Position numbers and translations under genes: made by a program. The notes under the pieces were generated by a model. It saw only the letters and a program-made list of their open reading frames with translations. It ran no database searches and was not told the DNA's origin. From NCBI GenBank assembly GCA_948567375.1, contig OX419761.1, positions 59,336,501 to 59,400,500 on the forward strand: a DNA stretch of 64,000 bases, written 5' to 3'. Origin of the DNA: Lunularia cruciata (lineage: Eukaryota > Streptophyta > Marchantiopsida > Lunulariales > Lunulariaceae). This document shows, piece by piece, positions 48,926 to 60,720 of this stretch (positions are counted from its first letter, which is position 1; every line of letters starts with the position of its first letter).

Positions 48926-49548
48926 CCAAACTACCATCTCGCCGCAAGCCATATCAAAGGCCGGCAATGCCTAGGGTTATGTAAGTCAACTTCTTTATGT
49001 CTCATAGTCCACTATCCCTCCACTATGCAGCTTTTTTGCCTATACAACATCCTATAAGTTTATATAGAAGGTATGTTCTCCATATTTGATCCTACAATGT
49101 ATATGCAAGTCAATAACTCATTTTAAACTTACTAGTTGAATGTTAGACTATGGATTTTTCTTTTGTTATTCAAAAAACTGGATATGGAATTTTTATCTAG
49201 CTAATATTGGCCTAAATTTTATCTATGCTTATAATTCCAATATACAGGCATATATAATATATCATTGATATATATGCTTTGTTTATACATAATAATCAAA
49301 TAGGATTGCTTCCAAGGGTATGATAATGCACTACTTTCATTTAGATGAAACAAAAAGAGAGTGACTAACATAAAACTATAAAAATAAAAACTATCATAAA
49401 TAATAAGGTTTTTTATGCTTCATATGTAGGAAAATGAAGGTTATATTGTAGCACATCAATTGATTTAAAAGGATTATATGTAAAATTTATGTAAATTAAA
49501 CCCAAAGCTCTTGCCAACAATGAGGCTAAACTTTGTGCACTCTGAATG
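48926..49548. other. AT-rich region, no gene recognised
   Basis: About 620 bases of low-GC sequence between LTRs R7 and Q4. I see no coding signal or repeat. Confidence 0.5.
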
Positions 49549-49912
49549 TGTAATAATATTGAGTTAGTAAAGCTAAGTATAGCTAAAAAGGAGGTAGAAC
49601 TAGCATATATCTAGGAATTCTCTAAGAATTTTCTAGAAGCATCCAAGAAAGTTCTTGGATACTTCTTGAAACTTCCAAGGGATTGGGTAGCTTTTGTGCC
49701 AAGAAAACAATTAGTTTAACTTGTACTCCAAGAAGCTAAGCTAGAAGGTGGCTTGTAGATAGAAACTTCTTTGGAAGCTTCCTTTGGAGTTTTGTACTTG
49801 GTTTACATACAAATACAAAAACTTAGGTTCAATCCAAGCATTTGGAGTTCCCTCAATTGCGAGTTCCTTATTTGATCTTCCATTCTCAAATTTCTTTGCT
49901 TGATCTATTACA
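49549..49912 (+). repeat. solo LTR of family Q, copy Q4
   Basis: TGTAATAATATTGAG ... TGATCTATTACA, 364 bp. Flanks GAATG (49544-49548) and AAATG (49913-49917) match at four of five bases, and no primer binding site follows. Two perfect heat-shock arrays: 49626-49638 (GAATTTTCTAGAA) and 49663-49675 (TTCTTGAAACTTC). TATA-like box TACAAATA at 49808-49815. Confidence 0.87.
49626..49675 (+). promoter_or_regulatory. two heat-shock-element arrays in LTR Q4
   Basis: GAA-TT-TTC-TA-GAA (49626-49638) and TTC-TT-GAA-AC-TTC (49663-49675). Each has three units with exact two-base spacing, about 130-190 bases upstream of the TATA-like box. These sequences differ from those in Q1 and Q2, yet the spacing rule is kept. 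Confidence 0.6.
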
Positions 49913-50243
49913 AAATGTATCTACATAGACTTCAAGTATTCTTTTCACAATTTACCAACACTCTACTTTGCAAGTGATTTGACTTGATGTAGATTTTGCT
50001 TTGTCTATAATTGATTTTTCTTTAATTAAGGATTATATGTGGTTGATTGTAATTATTATTTTATAATCTATAAGAAAGGACATTGATGTATCAACTTGAT
50101 AATCTCAAATCCTATTATTAATAAAATTGGGCACTTGATTATTAAAGGAAGGATTGAATACTTTACCATTTAAGAAGTAGAGAACTTACTTTGTTGAAGA
50201 ACTTTTAAGTGTAACTTTTCATTCTATCACACATCTATGAGAG
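49913..50243. other. AT-rich spacer, no gene recognised
   Basis: Low-GC sequence between LTRs Q4 and R8. Nothing recognisable. Confidence 0.45.
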
Positions 50244-50992
50244 TGCAATAGCAATATCTAGATAGATGAAATTTGGTTTGGTAACATCTGGAAGGATTTT
50301 ATACATGATGGAATTAGAAGATAATCTAGAGGTATCACCTAAAGAGTACTTCTACTAATAGGCTAGAAACCAAAACATGCTTGGAAACTTTGAAATCAAT
50401 AGCTAGGCATATGATCTAGAGGTGAAACTTGGGGTGGTAACATCTAGAAGGATATTACACATGATGGAGAGCATAGATCACATAGAGGTATCACCAAAAG
50501 AGTACTTCTACTAATAGGGCAAAAGCCAAAATAGGCCTAAAAACTTTAGAGGTAATTTTGGAGGCCTAAACGGATTTTCATCCGTTTAGGCCTCCCCCAA
50601 TGTGGCCTTGAACTTGAACATGTGTGGCCTCCCCCAATGGAAGAAGGGTTGGCCGTTCCCTCCCCCCTGGTTTGTCTAACCAAGAGCTTTCCAACAATAC
50701 CTCACCCATATGATTCTAAGATTCCTACAAGAAGATTCCCTCTGGTCAAAGCTTGTTTGACCGACCAGATGGGACCAGGACCAACATGTCACCCATCCAA
50801 GCAAGTAATCTAAAGGTGGAGCTTGATGACAGGTCACCTATCCACATACCTAATCCTATGGTGGAGCTTCCTTGGAGGATATCTTCCTTGGCTATATAAT
50901 AAAGAGAAGGTGCTCCTTTGGAGCATCGGAGGATTGAGTGTGAAATCTATATTTTCTCTCTTGAAGAGTTCTCTTGTCCTCGGAGTATTACA
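50244..50992 (+). repeat. R-family LTR, probably solo, copy R8
   Basis: Starts TGCAATAGCAATATC and ends CCTCGGAGTATTACA, 749 bp, same orientation as R2. Flanks GAGAG (50239-50243) and TAGAG (50993-50997) match at four of five positions. It carries the internal duplication and the TATATAATAAAGAG promoter block near 50893-50907. A small inverted repeat (GGCCTAAACGGATTTTCATC / CCGTTTAGGCC) lies near 50562-50593. Confidence 0.86.
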
Positions 50993-50997
50993 TAGAG

Positions 50998-52669
50998 TCA
51001 ATATTTGAAGATATAGACTATTAGCATATACTTATCTCCAGTTTGGTTAAAGGTAACACGATGAATCAAGGCAACAAGTTAGGCTCAGACACACAATTAA
51101 TCATGCACCATAAAAGAATGGAATATATAAGTTGTTTTAGTGACTAGTCCACATATATATAGACTCATGCATCCCTATTTATAGATAGAAACTATTTTAT
51201 AATCAAGTTGATCTCTCCTAAGATATGAGACTTGGATAAGCATTTCTTTATATATACTTTAGCAAGACTTTTCTAGACATTTAGCACCTATACTACTATA
51301 ACTGTACCATAGTCATACTTATCTTATTTTATTAATTTATTTAACTTATTAATATGTCAAAATTTTGGGTCTTCACTTGCATAAGTTTTATAGTTTATAT
51401 TAGTTTTTTATTATGTATTGGATGTTTGATACAAGTGTGAATCTAATCTTGTACAAATTTGACTAAGTCTAAAGTAAAAAAATTCTATTATCTTAAACTC
51501 TAGTTATTGTGTAGTATCCAAAATTTGCATGAATAAGTTTCTCTTTGGACAAATTGTATTGGATAATATTGGATATTGAACTTAGCTTTTATCACATTGA
51601 TTACCATATCATGATGGATAATCAAGAAAATATATAATAACAATGATCTTGGTTGTATGAAGGTCAAAATATGATAGATCATAATTGAATTTTTTGTCAA
51701 AATGAAGTTAATTACAATTCCTAATTGAGAATAAATGAAACAGAATGACTTTCCTTTTGGTTAGAATTGCTTGGTAAGCCACTATTATAGACTTTCATAG
51801 TTATGCATATGCATAAAAAATGTAAGCTCTAAAATTTGTTCACTATATTTGATTATGTAAAATTATATTATAAGTTCTACATCTAAATATTTAACCATAA
51901 TTCAAAATAAAGTAAGTTTTTGAACTTGATGTTTGAATAACTATTAAATTTTTATTTAAAATTGTTATTTTTATTTTGGATAGTAATAATTATAAGTGTT
52001 GATAAAAATTGAATTAAATTATTATCAAAAGATCATGTGTGAGATTTTGCAAAATTTTATGAATCTCATTTATTCCTAAATGGTCTACTCAAAGTTTTTA
52101 TTTCCTAATAAAGGAATATCATTCAAAACAGAGTTGATTTTATGGTTATTATTAGACTTATTTATTAATCTCTAAAGGAAAGAGAAGAACTTTGGAAAAT
52201 TTTGATGAATCTTAAAGAGAAAGATTTTTAAAGCCATAATAGCATACCCTGTGGAATATCTATATTGCCATGGAGATCAATTTTATAAGTAATTGTACTT
52301 CACCTTGTAGTGTTTTTTCTCCTAAAGAACAATAGTGATCTTTGATATGTATTTACAACTATAGGTTGAATATCTAAAGGAAAGCTGACCACATAGAACA
52401 CAAGAAGGATGGGAAGATACCACCAAGCCGTACAAGGGAAAGACAAAAGAGGTAGAATAGTGCTAGGCCCCAATAGTATTGATATGAGAAATTTGCCCTA
52501 CCGCACCTAAGATATCCAAGCTATGCAAGTCGTAAGGTCTACAAACTACTGGTGTCTGAACAAGCATCACCTAGAGTGATTGCTCTCTTATGGACTGCAC
52601 CAGCCAATGCTCTCTATAGAGCAATGTACACACTATGTCTAAAGTAAGCTACAAAGTATGAGAGTGAGA
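50998..52669. other. AT-rich region, no gene recognised
   Basis: Low-GC sequence with only short open stretches. From about 52380 onward, scattered readable text may belong to the gypsy relic that becomes recognisable at 52700. Confidence 0.45.
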
Positions 52670-53200
52670 GTGAGAGTGGAATATCTAAAGATGAAGAATA
52701 TTTATAATTTATCTCAAATAAAGAATTTGTTTGATAATTTGAGGTAAGAAAAATTCTTCACCAAGTTGAGTATTGTATGTACTTATATATTTCTAAATCT
52801 GTTGATAACATTTTGTACAAGGTATGGATAATTTGAATACAAGGTATTCCCTTTGGACTCATTATTATTCCTAAATTGTTCATGGATGAAATATGTTAGG
52901 TACTTGATGGATTTTTTGATAAATAGATTATGATAGTTTTTGATGATATCTTCAACTATATCAATCTAAAAATTGAGCATCATACTCATATTGGCAAAAC
53001 ATTTGTGTTGTGCTTATGCAAGTATAACTTCTTCACATAAAATCAAATGTTAGTTCTAAAAAGAAGAGTTAGCTTTTTAAGTCATAAAGTTCTAGTCTAA
53101 AGCATAAAGATTGAGGAAGAAAACATCAAATTTATCATTGATTTCCATATCAATATCATTTAAGTACAATTAGAAACTATGAAGAGATCCTTTCAACTTT
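52670..53200 (+). pseudogene. relic of a Ty3/gypsy reverse transcriptase
   Basis: In one plus-strand frame with stops: RYG-like text, FEYKVFPFGLIIIPKLFMDE (about 52835-52895), then IMIVFDDIFNYI (about 52926-52965). The latter is the RT active-site box with FDD preserved. IEHHTHI, CKYNFFT and SFLSHKVLV (about 52970-53095) follow, corresponding to the HxxHL, KCxF and FLGHxVS motifs of gypsy RT. Only this segment is left. Confidence 0.72.
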
Positions 53201-53412
53201 TATTGGCTCAACTTGTGATTCAAGATAATACATATACTTCATTTTTATCAAGAATATATTATTATGGGAAGTAAGTAATAAATTATGTGCTCCAAATGAT
53301 CTTGCTTTTGTTTGGTAGATTGTAAGAAGTACATGATTGTCATATCTCATTTCGTCTTAGAGGAATTAAGACTCTCATTTTCTTCAATATGCTTGGTAAT
53401 GTCCAAACATGG

Positions 53413-53809
53413 TGAAATATGGAGTTAGTAGACAAGTTGGTAGAGGCTAATGAGTCAATAAAATAAGCCAAATATAGTTAGGAATTCTAGGAATATTTTA
53501 GATGCTTCTTGATAGGAAGCTTCTAGGTACCTTCCAAGGATTGGGTAACTTGCAACCCAAGTTAACGGCTAGCTTAGCTTGTATGACAAATAGGGAATTT
53601 CTAGAAGGAAGCTTCCAAGATTGCATTCCAAGAAGGTGTTTTTGAGAGAGAAACTTCCTTGGAAGCTTCTCAAGAGCCTTGTATTGCTTCATTATAAATA
53701 CCAAGGCCCAAGGTCATGCTAAGAATTAAGAGTTTCTTTCATTGGAGAGTTCCAATGTGATCTTCCACTCTAATATTCCATTCTCCCATTCTTTAATTGG
53801 TCTTTTACA
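53413..53809 (+). repeat. solo LTR of family Q, copy Q5
   Basis: TGAAATATGGAG ... GGTCTTTTACA, 397 bp, flanked by the perfect 5-bp duplication CATGG (53408-53412 and 53810-53814). TATA box TATAAATA at 53693-53700. Heat-shock half-arrays: GAAGCTTC (53516-53523), TTCTAGAA (53599-53606) followed by GAAGCTTC (53608-53615), and GAAGCTTC (53662-53669) just upstream of TATA. Confidence 0.9.
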
Positions 53810-53929
53810 CATGGCTTAATATAATTTTTCATATGTTTGTTTATGTAGGAGCAACCAAATTAAGAAAGCTTCAATTTCAAATCAATTTGCCTTCTCTAAT
53901 AGTTACCAAGGAACATAAAATCTTATCAT

Positions 53930-54330
53930 GTTTCCTTTGATCATCACTCAAGTATACACTATAGTGAAAAATATCATGACATTTGTAGCACCAAAGCTAG
54001 TTTGCTAGGACGCTAAAGTGATAATCTTTGGAAGTCACCATTATATTCTTAACTACTCAAGGACTACAAAGTGGTGGCATGATATTATATTAGGGTTCTT
54101 GATCACACTATTAGAGTCATGGTTTGCACTATCAATACCATTAGATGTGCTGTTGAGTGTATCATTAGGGCTAGATTCCTTGGCCTTGGGAATTATACTT
54201 CAAATTGTAACTCCAAAGAGCTCACTTCCTCTATGTTGAGTCTTTGAGCTCTTGGCTATAGTGGACCAAAGTTGGCAAGTGCAACTTGGATTCCCTAAGC
54301 TAGAGTAGGCTTGAGTTGATGATGTAATCA
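53930..54330 (+). repeat. interspersed repeat S, plus copy
   Basis: Reverse complement of 35930-36330 with many substitutions: ATCATGACATTTGTAGC, GTTTGCTAGGA, and the block with AGAGCTCAC ... TTGAGTCTTTGAGCTCTTGG. Part of it recurs at 55930-56050. No coding content is identified. Confidence 0.6.
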
Positions 54331-54703
54331 ATGCTTGTAAATAGATTGTATTGAGTTGAATTAATTTTTTATATTTGATTACACAAAAGAAGTGAGAGAA
54401 ATCATTCAAGAATTATATGGGCATTGGCGGTATCTCCAAGCTTGGATGTTGATTGATGGTACCTTTGATCTTTGAATTTTCCACTTGATTTAGTTGAGTA
54501 GTGATCATATGTAGAAGCATTGCTTGTTTTGTTGGACAATTGACAATTGGGAAGACTATGTGAAAAAGTGCTATCCAATTGTCTTGATCCAAGTGTGAAA
54601 TTTACCATTTGTTGTGATGCTACTATATTTTAAGACTTGGATGATCTGGATGTATGGGTGAGCCCATGTTCTCAACGAGTAGATATCTTTCATAGAGTGA
54701 TGT
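54331..54703. other. no gene recognised
   Basis: Low-GC sequence between repeat S and LTR R9. Could be the continuation of S or an internal fragment of an element. No motif is visible. Confidence 0.4.
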
Positions 54704-55245
54704 TGCAATATTCTAAGGGAACTTTCCAAGAGAGATACAAGAGAGAAAACTCAAGCTTCACACTCAATACTCTGATGCACCAAAAGAGCACTTTCTCTTT
54801 ATTATATAGCAAAGAGGATCTCCTCAAAGGGAGCTCCACCCTTGGATCAGATACATAGATTGGTGACATGTCAGCAAGCTCCACTCTTAGATTAGTTGCC
54901 TAGATGGGTGACATGTACGCTCTTGTCCTATCTGGTTGATCAAATAGGTTTGACCAAAGGGAATCATTAGAGAATGTTCCTATAGGAATCTCAGAATCAC
55001 ATTGGTGAGGTACCATTGGAGATCTCTCAATGAGACAAACTTGGAAGAGGGTAGGCCAGCCTTTTCCTCCATTGGAGAAGATGGGGCGGGGAGGAGGAGC
55101 ATTACATTTTCAAGGCCTAATTCATCCATTTAGACCTCCAAAATTAGCTCTGAAGTTATTAGGTTATTCTTAGCTCCTGCCCTATTAGTAGAAGTACTAT
55201 TTTGGTGATACCTCTATTTGATCTACTTACTCCATCATATATAAA
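54704..55245 (-). repeat. R-family LTR, truncated, copy R9
   Basis: Starts TGCAATATTCTAAGG, then the landmarks TTTATTATATAGCAAAGAGG, CACCCTTGGATCAGATAC and GTAGAAGTACTATTTTGGTG. It fades near ATCTACTTACTCCATC (about 55230) without the terminal TTGGTATTACA, so about 60-200 bases are missing at that end. Confidence 0.82.
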
Positions 55246-55859
55246 TCCTCAACATAAGGATACCTTACAATATGCCACTATTTAAGGAGGAGTTTAAAAA
55301 CCCTTGATCCATTAGTTGCATCCTAGTATTTATGTATATCTACAATAGACTACACCAATGTTTCTTGATGTGACAACAAGTGGTACTGTCTTGAGAATTC
55401 ATGTGGTTTTGCCTTCCAAAAATCCTCAAGTTGGAAGGGCCTAATGTGTTTTTTGGAAGGATCATGTATACAATTGTGCACCATGTCACCTTTCAAACAT
55501 TGATTGCATGATGGATCCAAGCTTGACAATTATATGAGTAGACTTATTGTGTATGTTATGTGTCTCCATTGGTAGAGCCGCTATTTATGTTGGTGTGAGA
55601 TGGTTACTTGAGATGATGGCATATAGTATATTTGACATATGGCATAATGGTTCCTCAAGGGAAGTGGTTATGTCCTCAATGTTCATAACACCTTGGCTAG
55701 TTCACTCTTTAGCTGGTATAGGTTGCAAATAGGCGACTAACAATGGGGTATGATAGCACTTAGCCTCTTGATATCTGCCCACTATAGGACATACTACATA
55801 CTTGGAGTAGATAGCTATGTGGAGTTCAAGGGACATAACCACCAACTAGAAGGGAAATT
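55246..55859. other. no gene recognised
   Basis: Moderately AT-rich sequence between R9 and repeat S. A short open piece at 55547-55732 has no recognisable motif. Confidence 0.4.
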
Positions 55860-56300
55860 GTGACACTTTAGAGTTTATGTGTGACTTCTTATATAAGTTG
55901 TGCTTCTATAATGTATGTTGTGTAGTGATGTATATATGGACGACAATTACCATGACATTTGTGGTGCCAAAGCTAATTTGCTAGGATGTTGGAATGATAG
56001 TCTTGGAAATCATCATTATATCCATAGAGACTCAAGGACTACTTAGTGACAACCAGATGTTAGATTAGGGTGCAATCTTAATTTACTAGGACACTTGAGT
56101 GATAGTCTTGGCAATCAAGATTATATTCGTAGCTACTCAAGGACTACTTAGTGGCGGCCGGATATTACATTAGGATTTTTATCACATTTTTATTATTGTG
56201 ACATTTTAGAGTTTGTGTGTGATTTCTTGTATGAGTTATGCTTCTATATTGTATGATGTTTTCAGCAATGTATGTTGTGTAGCAATGTATATATTCTTGA
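55860..56300 (+). repeat. repeat S, tandem partial copies
   Basis: The block TTTAGAGTTTATGTGTGACTTC at about 55867 recurs as TTTAGAGTTTGTGTGTGATTTC at about 56203. The GATAGTCTTGG ... ACTCAAGGACTACTTAGTG block also occurs twice (about 55998 and 56103). This is a head-to-tail duplication of part of repeat S. Confidence 0.65.
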
Positions 56301-57715
56301 AAAACTTTACATGCTTAGCATACTCACATAAATGTCCAAGCAAAACATACAAACCGTACTTTAGAAGAAATACTTTCATAAATACTTTTTTTGCATTTAT
56401 GAACATGTTCCATAGTGGTTGTAATAATTTCCTTCCAATCATAGAATTTTTTTCACCATAGTACCAAGTAAGAAAGTACTGGATCTTCTTCCTTCTTTTT
56501 TAATTATGGTAAGACTTCTTACTCTTCTATATGCTTTCACTCACTCTCCTCATATCAATGCTCCTAAAGTTACTAGCTTCTTAATTACCTTGCTTTCTTC
56601 CTTCTTAGAATCTCTAGTTGATCTTGTTATAGCTCAAAATTGTATAAAGAAATCTATATTTTTTAATTAGTGATATAGATATACAATGTAAATATAACTT
56701 TCATTTACCTCTTGCTACTCAACTTTGTAATCTAACTATCAATTTGATAATCTTCTTCTTATTTTGTAACTTGGAATTATCTTTGTTGATGCTCAAGAAC
56801 GGGATAAGGGTTACATCTACTTCATAACCTATAAAAAAGGGTACATCTACTTCATAACCTATAAAAAAGGGTACATCTACTTCATAATCTGCTTCACAAT
56901 GCTTCATAGAGCACTTTTATCCCTCACAAAGCTCAATAAGATATCCAAGCATTTATGTTGTGTAGCATCCAAGCAAGTGTTGCTATGTAATTGTTTCTAA
57001 ATGGCGTTTACTTCTGCTTACAACCGATCAGTTGTTTCCATCTCATTTCCTTTTGTGGTTTTATATTACTTTCATCTTTTACATGTTTTATATACATTAT
57101 ATATATCATGCATCTCATTTTCATTCAATGAGTTCCGGAATCTCCCGTTTGAAGAACGGCTTTTGTCTTCATTTCTCAATATCTAAGCATTTAAGCATAT
57201 TGGAGCATATGACTGAGACGTAGTCTACTGGCAAAGAGAAATATACGATAATACAATAAACTATCATTTTAATTTAAATAATGTAGCCATCTATGGGGAC
57301 ATAAAATTTTATTAGATACTTTATAAAATGCTAAGTGCTAACTAATTTTAGTTGAGTGATATTTGGGATGTAGGTCAGACCTTTCCTAAATAAACTAGTT
57401 TTTTAGAGAACCTTCATGTAGACATGGATCATAAAGTATGTCAAATTATTTTGAGATTATTCTTGTCCTTTTCCCAATTTTTGAACTTCTCTGTTCCGCT
57501 AAAGCTTGTTTGTCAATGTATTTGTACTCTTCATGGATGCATCAGTCTTTCTTTTTTTCATCATAACTATCTTTTCTGACTCCGTACTTATGTCTTAATG
57601 CATTTACAACTTATTTTCTTGATGGTTCTTAGGATATGTTTTTATCCCATATTGCATATCGTGTTGCAAATATAAATTATGGTAGAATGTAAAGAGAAGT
57701 TAAGATTATTTCTTC
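56301..57715. other. AT-rich region with a 30-bp tandem repeat
   Basis: No gene recognised. 56811-56890 holds two and two-thirds copies of a 30-bp unit (TACATCTACTTCATAACC then TATAAAAAAGGG) with almost no divergence. The rest is low-GC sequence. Confidence 0.55.
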
Positions 57716-58350
57716 AATATAATACACCCCGTGCATGATGCACATGGAAAAAAAGACCCTCTTAACATATGTCATCCCCACGCCTACCCCACCACACCCT
57801 TTCCCATCCCCAAAGACAATCCCATCCGTCGTCTCTCTCCCCATCTCTTACGCAATTCACATGGCTCTTTCGGGCTCCAACAACCCACTAAAAGACAAAG
57901 TATGGCAGTGATAATTCTGACGGAGCTCACGTGCACATCAGGTCTGCCTGACAATCAAACCCTCAGCCGGAGCTTATATGTCAGGCAGCTCTAGCTCCGT
58001 TTGAGTCCCTCAAACGGGAGATTTTCTAGGTTAATGGCTTGGGTGATATAACAGGCAATAGAACTTTCAAACATCCCATTCTATGACAAGTTCAGTTTTC
58101 CCAAGAGCGAGCATATCAACTTTCCAAGCAAACACATCAGGGTTTGATTTTGACCTTTGAGATTGATCTATGTTATAACTTTTTCATTCCTGATCGTGTT
58201 GGGCTATTCTATAGCTTGAATTGAAGGTTTTACAATGCTTGTCATGTGTGATTTAATACCAAAGACAATAGATTAATATTGCAGTGACATTGGTGAGATG
58301 AAATTTTTCTATCAAACTAAACTTTTCCATGTATATTTTTGAATTTTGTG
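57716..58350. other. C-rich stretch and nested inverted repeats left of the Harbinger element
   Basis: 57765-57855 is unusually C-rich for the region. 57920-58017 holds nested and adjacent inverted repeats: ACGGAGCT (57920-57927) with AGCTCCGT (57993-58000); CTGCCTGACA (57944-57953) with TGTCAGGCAG (57979-57988); CCGTTTGAG (57997-58005) with CTCAAACGG (58009-58017). It may be the left end of the Harbinger element or a separate foldback element; terminal repeats were not proven. Confidence 0.5.
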
Positions 58351-58356
58351 CAGAGA

Positions 58357-59416
58357 ATGGAAGAGATTGTACAAAATCAGAATGTTTCGGGAGCTCTTCC
58401 ACTTATGGAACCAAATACATTGGTGAGAGATTTGCAAGCTCCATCCAAGAAGAAGCTTGTTGCAAAAAAGAAAATTTCAACATCAAAGGATGCTCTTGTG
58501 AGAGGTATGATTTTGACTATTTCATATGTAGATTGGGATACTATTCAAAAATAATAGTATGTTGATTATTTGTCAATTGTGTTTACAAGTGTTTTCATTT
58601 TGAAGAAGGCTAAAGTGGAGTGGATTTCTAGTCATGTTAGGCTTTTTTTGGATATGTATGAAGACATTTATTTTAGTCATTTTAACCAAGGAAATGTAAG
58701 TCAAGATCATTGGAAGGTGCTTGCTAATAGGTTCAGTGAAGCTATCAATATAACACCACCTTATGAGCCACAAATTTTGAGGAAAAAGCTTGATGGTCTA
58801 GTTAAAAAATACAAGGTTGAGAAAGGAAAACAAACCACAGGCACATAAGCAAGTTCATGGGAGTTCAATGAACAGATACATAGAATTAGAGGTGGTTCAC
58901 CCAAAGAACAAGGCATTCCAAGAGCATGTGATGGTGGTATTAACACTTCAATAACTAGTGAGGGAGGGTTTGTAGAATTTACTGATGAAACTATTGATGG
59001 GAGTGAGGAAGCATATCATATAAATCAAACTGAATAATCACATGTGGATGTTTTGATATCTGATGATGAGAAAGAAACACCATAAAGTCTCTACACCTTC
59101 TCTAGAGACAATTGGTAATCAGGCCACAATCAGTCCCAAGACAAAAGCTTGTGCTCAACTTGGTGTTGTTGGGCAATGTAACAAAAAGCAAAGAGTATCA
59201 AAAGAAGGTAAAGATGGAATGCAGAAGTGTATGCTTGAATTTACTCAAGTAGTGAAGGAAGCAAATGAGAAGAGATCCTTGCAAGAAGATCATAAATTTG
59301 ACTTGATGATGGTTCAAGAACAACGCAAGATGGATTTAATGAGCAAAATGCTTGAACTAAAACATATGGAGCTTGAAATCTTGAAAAAAACCAACATGGA
59401 CCGGCATCTTGAGTAA
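58357..59416 (+). pseudogene. Harbinger Myb/SANT-like DNA-binding protein, broken
   Basis: Starts MEEIVQNQN at 58357. The core at about 58606-58848 reads VEWISSHVRLFLDMYEDIYF, HFNQGNVSQDHWKVLANRF and LRKKLDGLVKKYK. This is the Myb/SANT-like fold used by ORF1 of plant Harbinger elements (W and L/F spacing). Stops at about 58846 and 59035, plus a shift near 59080, separate it from a C-terminal coiled coil (MVQEQRKMDLMSKMLELKHM, about 59307-59365). The splice around 58505-58605 could not be made phase-consistent. Confidence 0.78.
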
Positions 59417-59530
59417 GTAAATACCTTCACTCTCAAACTACATTTGCTATATATAGATGAGCATGAGTACTTTTAAATTGCTTGTACAAAGCTGCTTTTA
59501 GTAATTCACCTCTAGTTGTACTCCATTTAT

Positions 59531-60719
59531 CTACTCAGATCCTGGGAGTGGCAAAATATGTGCTCCATTCATACGCTCATCTACTACATTGACGTCTGTA
59601 GGTAATGGTTCTCCTTGTTGAATTACAAAGTTGTGTAGGACTGCACATGCAAGTGTCACTCTTGGAACAACTTCCAATTGCATTGGACAGTCCCTCAGTA
59701 TACTCCATCTACCTTTCAATTCACCAAACGCATTCTCCACATGTACACGTGCTTTTGATGTATGGTTGTCAAATACATTATGCATAGGTTCTCCTTGATG
59801 TGAATGTCGATGCCAACGTTTCAACAACCATTGATGTTATGGATAGGCTGTATCTCCAAGGATCAATGGTGGAATCACTTGTATCATATGGTTTTCTTGT
59901 GGCAAAATGAGTGTTGGCTGAGTGAGAATTATCCTTGATTCCATTGCCTGATATAAGTTGGATTGTCGTAAATGTGCAGCATCGTGAGTAGATCCAAGCA
60001 TTGTACAGCACAAGTCCCAAAACCAAAGATCCGCATCACAAATGCTTTGTAGCAGAACAGAGTAATCTGAGTGTCTATTCCTATAGTGTTCGGGATAAAA
60101 TCTCATAGTTGGTTTGATTCTCAATTTGATATGTGTACCATCTATACAACCAATGATTTGTGGAATTCCATAGATTTGTGCAAATTTTGACATGCTCTCA
60201 ATACATTCTGCTATTCTAGGCCATCTGATGTATTTGGAGTATATTTTGTCTTTGTTTGTTAGTATCTCAACTATAACTATAGTGTACTTCACTATAGTTG
60301 ATTCACCAAGACAATACAGATCACTAAGAGTTCTCAATGGTGAATCGTGTGCAAATCTGTGTAAAACTACAACTACACATTTTTCTAACTCCACTCTTTT
60401 TTCTAGCATATAGCCATTTATACATAGTAGGCACATGTGGTTCAATCTCATCAACTAATTTCTTAAAACTCTGATATGGCATTTGGTATTTGCTTCTCAT
60501 ATGATTGTTTAGAAAGTCTAAATCCATTGACCATACTTGCTTGTGAACAATCTCACACTATGTGTATTGCCTTGGTATCACCCAGAAGTCTATTGGTATT
60601 CCTCTTTGAGATAGCAAAAAACAATTATTTGCCATCAAGAACCAGCTCCAGAACTCTGGTGTAATATCTTCCTCTTGTTCAGAAAATATTTCTCCCATCA
60701 ACAATGTGGCTAACTCCAT
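59531..60719 (-). pseudogene. Harbinger DDE transposase, broken
   Basis: Minus strand: N-terminal MELATLLMGEIFSEQEEDI from 60719, a stop, then LDFLNNHMRSKYQMPYQSFK (about 60460-60520). After a frameshift near 60400 comes IPQIIGCIDGTHIKL (first catalytic D, about 60125-60165) and then MLGSTHDAAHLRQS (second D). After one in-frame TAA at 59837, TSKARVHVENAFGELKGRW supplies the catalytic E (about 59690-59750). All three catalytic residues remain. About 390 codons with one frameshift and two stops is light damage. Confidence 0.88.
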
Positions 60720-60720
60720 G

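Larger units (their letters stand above)
58350..60720. mobile_element. PIF/Harbinger-type DNA transposon, decayed, two convergent genes
   Basis: A plus-strand gene for the Myb/SANT-like partner protein (58357-59416) faces a minus-strand DDE transposase gene (60719-59531). PIF/Harbinger elements need both: the transposase is recruited to the ends by the Myb-like protein. Both genes are disrupted. I could not fix terminal inverted repeats or the 3-bp TWA target duplication. Confidence 0.82.
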
